Source: Sutterella wadsworthensis (GTDB lineage: Bacteria > Pseudomonadota > Gammaproteobacteria > Burkholderiales > Burkholderiaceae_F). From it: a DNA stretch of 58,484 nucleotides. The stretch's first letter is position 1; the number at the start of each line of letters is the position of its first letter. Under the pieces are notes generated by a model. That model made no database searches and was not told the DNA's origin. It saw only the letters and a program-made list of their open reading frames with translations. Made by a program: the position numbers and the translations under genes. This document shows positions 54,387 through 58,484 of this stretch, piece after piece. Location of the stretch: contig NZ_QNRV01000020.1 of the NCBI RefSeq assembly GCF_003315195.1, positions 1-58,484 on the forward strand, in the 5' to 3' direction.

Positions 54387-55258
54387 TTTAATACCCCTAT
54401 AATTCTATAATAATCATTGAAATCAGATGTAGTTCCATCTTTAAATGATTTTTTCATTTCATCTGTAAATGACGGCACAGCAATCTGCGCTCCTATTTTA
54501 TAAGCAGCTTCGTTTGCTTCTTGTTCACCGTTACCAACATCTGCAAGCACATAAATAAGACGTGTGGGGAATCGATCACGCATTCGTTTTGCAACAGAAA
54601 GCAAGTTTCCGCAACTCATGGCCGCTACGACAGGGAAATGATTCACAGTTTCTACGCTGATTGCTGTAGCGACACCTTCAGCAATACCTAACGGCTTATC
54701 ACTACGAATCGTTCTTGCGTACCAATAGGCGCCAGTAGTCTTATGTCCTTTAATGAACCTTTTGTTTCCATTGGCATCGATAAATTGCATCGAAACCATG
54801 TGTTTTCCGATCACAAGGGGTATGCAGAGCAACGGTTCTGTTAAATCCCACGGTGCCCAACGAAAAATTACTTGAATTTCTTCACAAGAGACTTGCCGGA
54901 TCCTTTTTGTCGGTTTGATGCATTTGCGTTCACAGTAAGGGTGCGATTTCACAGGTTGAGCTTTTTCCCACAACTTTTTTAATCTCGGATCGTGCTCTGG
55001 GACACAAACCTTGCTGTTCATCGTGATTTGATCGGTAGGAATATGGGCATCACGCCAAATTCCCTGCGATCTTGTTTTGAAATTCGTAACGCAACCACCA
55101 CTTCCATCAGGGAAAGTGTAGATGTTGGCGTCGCCTTTACCACGAGGATCCCCCGTTATATCCAAACGATGATTTTTCCCCGGTGCCGGGTATATACCGT
55201 CGAAATCAATCCCGACAGCAAGACATGCCTCTTCGGCAGTGATGAATAATGACTTCAT
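54383..55258 (-). CDS. Toprim-domain primase of the element
   Basis: A 291-aa protein. The N-terminal part has GIDFDGIYPAPGKNHRLDITGDPRGKGDANIY, typical of the zinc-free N-domain of mobile-element primases. A short His/Cys cluster (HPYCERKC) follows, and the Toprim domain spans about 185-285 with GIAEGVATAIS (catalytic Glu) and VLADVGNGEQEA. It lacks the ATPase half of P4 alpha, which is supplied by the next gene, overlapping by ATGA. It should prime replication of the excised element. Confidence 0.8.
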   Translation of the reverse strand: MKSLFITAEEACLAVGIDFDGIYPAPGKNHRLDITGDPRGKGDANIYTFPDGSGGCVTNFKTRSQGIWRDAHIPTDQITMNSKVCVPEHDPRLKKLWEKAQPVKSHPYCERKCIKPTKRIRQVSCEEIQVIFRWAPWDLTEPLLCIPLVIGKHMVSMQFIDANGNKRFIKGHKTTGAYWYARTIRSDKPLGIAEGVATAISVETVNHFPVVAAMSCGNLLSVAKRMRDRFPTRLIYVLADVGNGEQEANEAAYKIGAQIAVPSFTDEMKKSFKDGTTSDFNDYYRIIGVLK

Positions 55259-55392
55259 GTCATCACTCCTTTGCCACCCCTATCCGTGACCGTGATACAG
55301 TCCTGGATGAAGGGCAGCAATATAAAGTTAACGAACGAGTCAAACATTTGAAGGAGTGACTCGCTTTGTTTTTTTGGGTTTGCTCCCTTCAT
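55255..55392 (-). CDS. Small coupled protein between AlpA-like gene and primase
   Basis: A 45-aa frame beginning at ATG 55392. It overlaps the stop of the AlpA-like gene by 4 bases (ATGA), and its own stop overlaps the primase start by 4 bases. That double overlap supports translation. It contains a central hydrophobic stretch (SFVNFILLPFIQDCI). A longer start at 55440 exists but would overlap the AlpA-like gene by 52 bases. Function is unknown; it may be a translational bridge or primase partner. Confidence 0.55.
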   Translation of the reverse strand: MKGANPKKQSESLLQMFDSFVNFILLPFIQDCITVTDRGGKGVMT

Positions 55393-55595
55393 CTCTTTGC
55401 TATAGCCGTCTCCTCCTTTCGCTTTTGACAGTTCAACCACTCTTGAACTTCATCTGCAAACCACACCGTCACACCCTGCGAAATCTTTCGAGGTTGAGGA
55501 AAGTGGCTTTTGTTCTTGCACCACCGCCACAGTGTTGATCTGCTGATCGACAAACTTGTTGCGAGTTCGTTAGCTCTAAGTACGGATCTCTGCAT
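55389..55595 (-). CDS. AlpA-like excisionase/regulator
   Basis: A 68-aa winged-helix protein of the AlpA (phage CP4-57 regulator) family: RANELATSLSISRSTLWRWCKNKSHFPQP is the recognition helix region, followed by VTVWFADEVQEWL. AGGAG precedes the ATG. AlpA proteins usually activate integrase or act in excision. It heads the coupled operon AlpA-like, 45-aa protein, primase, ATPase. Confidence 0.85.
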   Translation of the reverse strand: MQRSVLRANELATSLSISRSTLWRWCKNKSHFPQPRKISQGVTVWFADEVQEWLNCQKRKEETAIAKR

Positions 55596-56014
55596 CGCAT
55601 CTCCTGCACTTGTTCGTTATTCACGAGACAAGTTTGTAGTGGAGATCGGCTGAAAAAAAAGAGTCACTGATGTTATTCGTGACTTGATGAGCGCTTTTAC
55701 TTGATTGATAGAGGTATGGTGCCCGTGATAAGAGGAGCGAGCATCTTGTCTAGGAAAAACCCTAACAAAAAAACCTATACATACCTTTTTTGGGCTCGAA
55801 TACTTGAAACAAGCTCTCAAATCTCAAATCTGGAGTGACTTGGATAGCTATTTGAGAACGTTCAAAAAATGAATATAGATGCTACTACCTAATAGAATGT
55901 CACTATTGCTTGAAATATCGTAAAATATTTCATCACCGCATTTAATATTGATGAAAGCATCGCAAGTTATAAAAGTTTTTATTCCCGATGTTTTAAATAC
56001 AATATCACACCAAA
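55596..56014. promoter_or_regulatory. Control region between AlpA-like operon and 305-aa gene
   Basis: This 419-bp gap carries two related sequences, gttattcacgagac (about 55616) and gttattcgtgactt (about 55672), which could be operator half-sites for the AlpA-like regulator or a phage-type repressor. On the minus strand a promoter for the AlpA operon should lie here. No credible gene was found; an open frame at 55617-55820 looks spurious. Confidence 0.4.
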
Positions 56015-56932
56015 CTATTTCTTTCTACCTTTTAAATTCTTAGATCCTACAGTTCTTCCTCCCTTATTTTTAGGGCTAAGCATACCTTTTATATCTTGAG
56101 GGATGTGCCCAATATTCAATTCTTTAAAACAACCTTTACTATCAAACCAACTTCTAATAGTTTTGATTTTATTCTCTTCTTCTTTATCCCTTGCTTCCTG
56201 TTCTTCAACACTTTTTACAGGTGGAAGTGGTAATGGGGTTAATGCTTCCTTCCAAAATAATTTATAACTCTTGTAAAAAAGGCAAATCCAAAGATCAAGT
56301 CGCACCCCTCTCACACTTAAAAATTTGCATTGTTCGTAAACCTTGTCAGAGAAAGGTTGATTTTGTTTAGAATCTTCTAACTTGCTTTTAATTTTGGCTA
56401 GATCGTTCCTATATTTTTTATTTTCAGTTTCTAATTTTTCATAATTATCACTTAAATATATTAATTTTTGAAGACTGTATTCATTAATGATTGCTGGTAA
56501 TTTTTCCTGATTTTTGCTGTAATGATTGATGCCCCAAACAATAATCTGAAATACATCAATTGATGAATACCTTGTGATTATGATCGGCTCAAATTCTTCT
56601 ATAATTTGTTTTATTGGTGGATCTTTAGTGTAGATCATTTTACCAAGTTGATATTGTTGAAGAATTAATCTGCGACATTGTATATACACCTTTTGCAAGG
56701 GGGTGGCATTTTCAAGTGATTTTGTTTGAAAGAATTTAATCATTTCATTAATCAGTCCCTCAATTGTGGGTTGTATTTCAACATATTGCGTAGAAGGCTC
56801 GGTACTATCATGAATGCCGTATAAGATTTTATTTTTGACATTGCAAAAATAATATGCTGCATTTTCGATAGTCCATTCTTTTTCTACAATTAGTCTTGCC
56901 CGCTCTTTTTGAGAAAGGTTTATTATCTTCAT
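56015..56932 (-). CDS. Unknown 305-aa protein coupled to integrase
   Basis: A Lys/Glu/Ile-rich soluble protein. Helical segments include a coiled coil at about 160-190 (NYEKLETENKKYRNDLAKIKSK). The C-terminus (KNKGGRTVGSKNLKGRKK) is strongly basic, suggesting nucleic-acid contact. The ATG follows the integrase stop directly (gaggaataaatg), with the RBS GGAGG inside the end of the integrase gene, so translation is coupled. No family was recognised. It may aid recombination, regulate the element or be a cargo defence protein. Those are guesses. Confidence 0.6.
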   Translation of the reverse strand: MKIINLSQKERARLIVEKEWTIENAAYYFCNVKNKILYGIHDSTEPSTQYVEIQPTIEGLINEMIKFFQTKSLENATPLQKVYIQCRRLILQQYQLGKMIYTKDPPIKQIIEEFEPIIITRYSSIDVFQIIVWGINHYSKNQEKLPAIINEYSLQKLIYLSDNYEKLETENKKYRNDLAKIKSKLEDSKQNQPFSDKVYEQCKFLSVRGVRLDLWICLFYKSYKLFWKEALTPLPLPPVKSVEEQEARDKEEENKIKTIRSWFDSKGCFKELNIGHIPQDIKGMLSPKNKGGRTVGSKNLKGRKK

Positions 56933-58234
56933 TTATTCCTCCCATTCAGAAGCACAATACATTCCCCACGCTTCCATCATCTCTGCACGGCTCTTCATTG
57001 CTTGATTGCGTTCGTAAGCACCGTTGTACGCGTCGCTAATCTTATGATGCAAGCATAACTCCGCGATTTTGTCGGAAAAAAGACGATGATTTCCCAGCTC
57101 ATCATCTTGCGCCCACGTACGGAAAGACGCACGTGCGATGCCATGTGGCGTTGCAATAGCAGGTCTCCCCGTACGGGTAACTTGGTTAGGATCGAAATAT
57201 CCCTTTCCTCCGCTCAGAAGTGACTCAGTGTGCATCTTAAGAGTGACACTGCGTAGAGACATATCCGAAAGAGGTGCAAGGCCAATGGGAGAGGCAAACA
57301 CATATTTAGTAGGTAAGGATTGAGTTTGCAACGATTTCAGCAAATTGATAGCTTGTTTGCTAAGAGGTACTTCATGGTCACCATTCAACGCTACTTTCAT
57401 TTTTTCACTAGGGATAATCCAAACTTTGCGCTTGAAGTCAATTTCTTCCCATTTGGCAAATCTGGCATTACCTGAGCGAACAGCAGTCAGGATTGAGAAT
57501 TCCAAGCACCGTGCAGATATGCTGGGTCGTTTATGAAGATCTGCCATAAACCGTGGAACGTCACGCACGGGAAGCATGCCGTGATGTGAGTCCTTCATCT
57601 TCTTGTATTTTGGCAATAGATGTTTAAGAACTTGAGTATCAACAGGATTTTCTACAGTAACAAAGCCTTTTGCTTTTCCCCAGTTAATTACTTGCCGGAT
57701 GATTTGACGTAGTTTAGAGGTCAGCGCATGGTGTTCTTGCCAAAGCGGAATTAGCACCTCAGCAATATCGTTTGTGGTTAATGCGTTTACTTCCTTGGTA
57801 CCAATTATTGGGAGAATGTGCTTCCCAAGACGCCCAAGCAGTAGGTCTTTATCTTTTTCCTTCCAATCTGTGGACTGCGCATCAACAAACCACTCGGCAA
57901 GTTGTCTGAATGTCAGTTCAGCCAGAAATTTTTTAGATCGTTCCTCCTCTGCCAACTCCTTCTGTTCACGTTTCCAGTCAATCGGATCAATGTTATTCGT
58001 GATAAGGCGCCGATAGTCAGCGGCTTTATCTCGTGCATCAGCAAGACTAGTTACAGGATAGTGACCAATGGAAATTTCGCGTCGACGTCCATTGCATGAA
58101 TACCGAAGGATGAATGTTTTTTGTTGTGATTGCACGCGTACGCACAACCCAATAACACCACCTATGGCGAACACTCCATCATTCTTCAGAGAGCGAACTT
58201 GGAGATCGGAAAGTTGCTTGACGATCTTTGGCAT
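56933..58234 (-). CDS. int: Tyrosine recombinase / P4-type integrase
   Basis: A 433-aa integrase. An N-terminal arm-binding domain (DUF4102) shows IGLCVRVQSQQKTFILRYSCNGRRREISIGHYP. A core-binding domain spans about 115-200. The catalytic domain has R in LTAVRSGNA, HxxR in HGIARASFRTWAQD, H in LCLHHKI and the nucleophile Y407 in NGAYERN. All essential residues are present, so it should be active. Three arm-type repeats lie directly upstream (58242-58293). It is the right-hand gene of the AT-rich element and is coupled to the 305-aa gene. The target site could not be fixed. Confidence 0.93.
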   Translation of the reverse strand: MPKIVKQLSDLQVRSLKNDGVFAIGGVIGLCVRVQSQQKTFILRYSCNGRRREISIGHYPVTSLADARDKAADYRRLITNNIDPIDWKREQKELAEEERSKKFLAELTFRQLAEWFVDAQSTDWKEKDKDLLLGRLGKHILPIIGTKEVNALTTNDIAEVLIPLWQEHHALTSKLRQIIRQVINWGKAKGFVTVENPVDTQVLKHLLPKYKKMKDSHHGMLPVRDVPRFMADLHKRPSISARCLEFSILTAVRSGNARFAKWEEIDFKRKVWIIPSEKMKVALNGDHEVPLSKQAINLLKSLQTQSLPTKYVFASPIGLAPLSDMSLRSVTLKMHTESLLSGGKGYFDPNQVTRTGRPAIATPHGIARASFRTWAQDDELGNHRLFSDKIAELCLHHKISDAYNGAYERNQAMKSRAEMMEAWGMYCASEWEE

Positions 58235-58241
58235 AGCGAGT

Positions 58242-58293
58242 ACCCACCAAAAACATTAAGGTCATTGTACTTGCCCACCAAAACACCCACCAA
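58242..58293. repeat. Arm-type integrase repeats
   Basis: Read on the minus strand, TTGGTGGG-type repeats occur three times (plus-strand acccaccaa at 58242-58250, gcccaccaa at 58273-58281, acccaccaa at 58285-58293). Such repeats upstream of P4-type integrase genes are typical arm-binding sites. They mark the right end of the element. No clear core or left-end copies were found. Confidence 0.6.
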
Positions 58294-58360
58294 TGCGAAT
58301 GCGATCTGCTGAGACTCAAGGAGACAAAGTGAGGCGGTGATCGCTTGATTATTCTGAAGA

Positions 58361-58484
58361 ATCGGGTAGAGAGCGGGTTTGCACCTCGCTCCCTCCCACA
58401 CCACCGGACGTGCCGTTCGGCATCCGGCGGTTTCTAAAGTTAGGTTGTGGATTCAGTGGTCAGGCCTTTGACAAGAGACTGTAA
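58361..58484 (-). ncRNA. 3' end of a group II intron (domains V-VI), partial
   Basis: On the minus strand a domain V-like hairpin (58400-58431, with GCCGGATGCCG pairing CGGCACGTCCGG) is followed by GTGTGGGAGG and a domain VI-like stem with a bulged A near its end. The sequence finishes CTACCCGAT at 58361, the usual AY 3' end. The intron body and any maturase lie beyond the window edge. It sits about 70 bp outside the arm-type repeats of the integrative element. Confidence 0.8.

Noticed and set aside
55617-55820. 67-codon frame upstream of the AlpA-like gene
   Set aside because: No RBS and no hydrophobic or domain pattern; it occupies the presumed promoter of the AlpA operon.
52359-58313. Shared cagatcgcatt near both ends of the element as att sites
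   Set aside because: The 11-bp match at about 52359-52369 and 58292-58313 is in inverted orientation. Attachment sites of an integrated element should be direct repeats.

Overview
The window looks like a chromosome segment of a gut-type betaproteobacterium, most likely Sutterellaceae (Sutterella/Parasutterella). Two 16-strand-type porins, an arylsulfate sulfotransferase, exported fumarate-reductase-like flavoproteins, a TtrSR-like two-component system, TonB systems and an ECF nickel transporter fit an anaerobic, asaccharolytic Gram-negative. This placement is inferred from gene content and was not tested. Most of the segment is GC-rich. AT-rich patches at about 620-1900, 34000-34600, 39900-41350, 45900-46450 and 52240-58300 mark likely acquired or non-coding DNA.

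Layout. 1-2192: two tandem long hairpins, then a two-gene AT-rich membrane-protein pair. 2193-11161: an AEC-family carrier divergent from a Tat-exported flavoprotein reductase, then porin, arylsulfate sulfotransferase, porin and a LysR regulator. 11290-13937: a lone peptide-type ABC binding protein and a LysE exporter. 14034-22303: a GntR regulator divergent from a six-gene operon with an alkaline-phosphatase-superfamily hydrolase, a complete peptide-type ABC importer and a phosphonoacetate hydrolase. This reads as a self-contained phosphonate (ester) uptake and hydrolysis system. 22430-29236: the whole aspartate-to-threonine pathway as two divergent units, hom-lysC-asd and thrC-thrB. 29643-33994: a secreted reductase with a covalent-FMN domain, followed by a sensor kinase and response regulator that probably control it.

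34529-39288: a Fur-box-controlled iron-chelate locus. Its TonB-dependent receptor carries a C11 tract in codons 7-11 and should switch on and off by slippage. It is followed by an exporter-fold ABC protein and a binding-protein-like protein with no signal peptide. 41569-45893: a second Fur-controlled receptor with its own exbB-exbD-tonB. 46803-50210: a nikKMLQO-type ECF nickel/cobalt importer. 50586-52241: an autotransporter lacking its 5' end.

52435-58300: a compact AT-rich integrative element. It contains a tyrosine integrase with upstream arm-type repeats, a translationally coupled unknown 305-aa protein, an AlpA-like regulator, a 45-aa protein, a Toprim primase and a DUF3631-like ATPase, the last four joined by ATGA overlaps. 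These are followed by a putative replication origin of 9-bp iterons in two opposed clusters around a 37-bp AT-rich palindrome, and by a small unknown gene. No packaging or capsid genes are seen. A G24/C11 homopolymer pair lies at its left end, and the 3' end of a group II intron lies just outside its right end, at the window edge.

The best candidates for something undescribed are the phosphonate operon, the minimal integrative replicon with its iteron origin, and the phase-variable siderophore locus.
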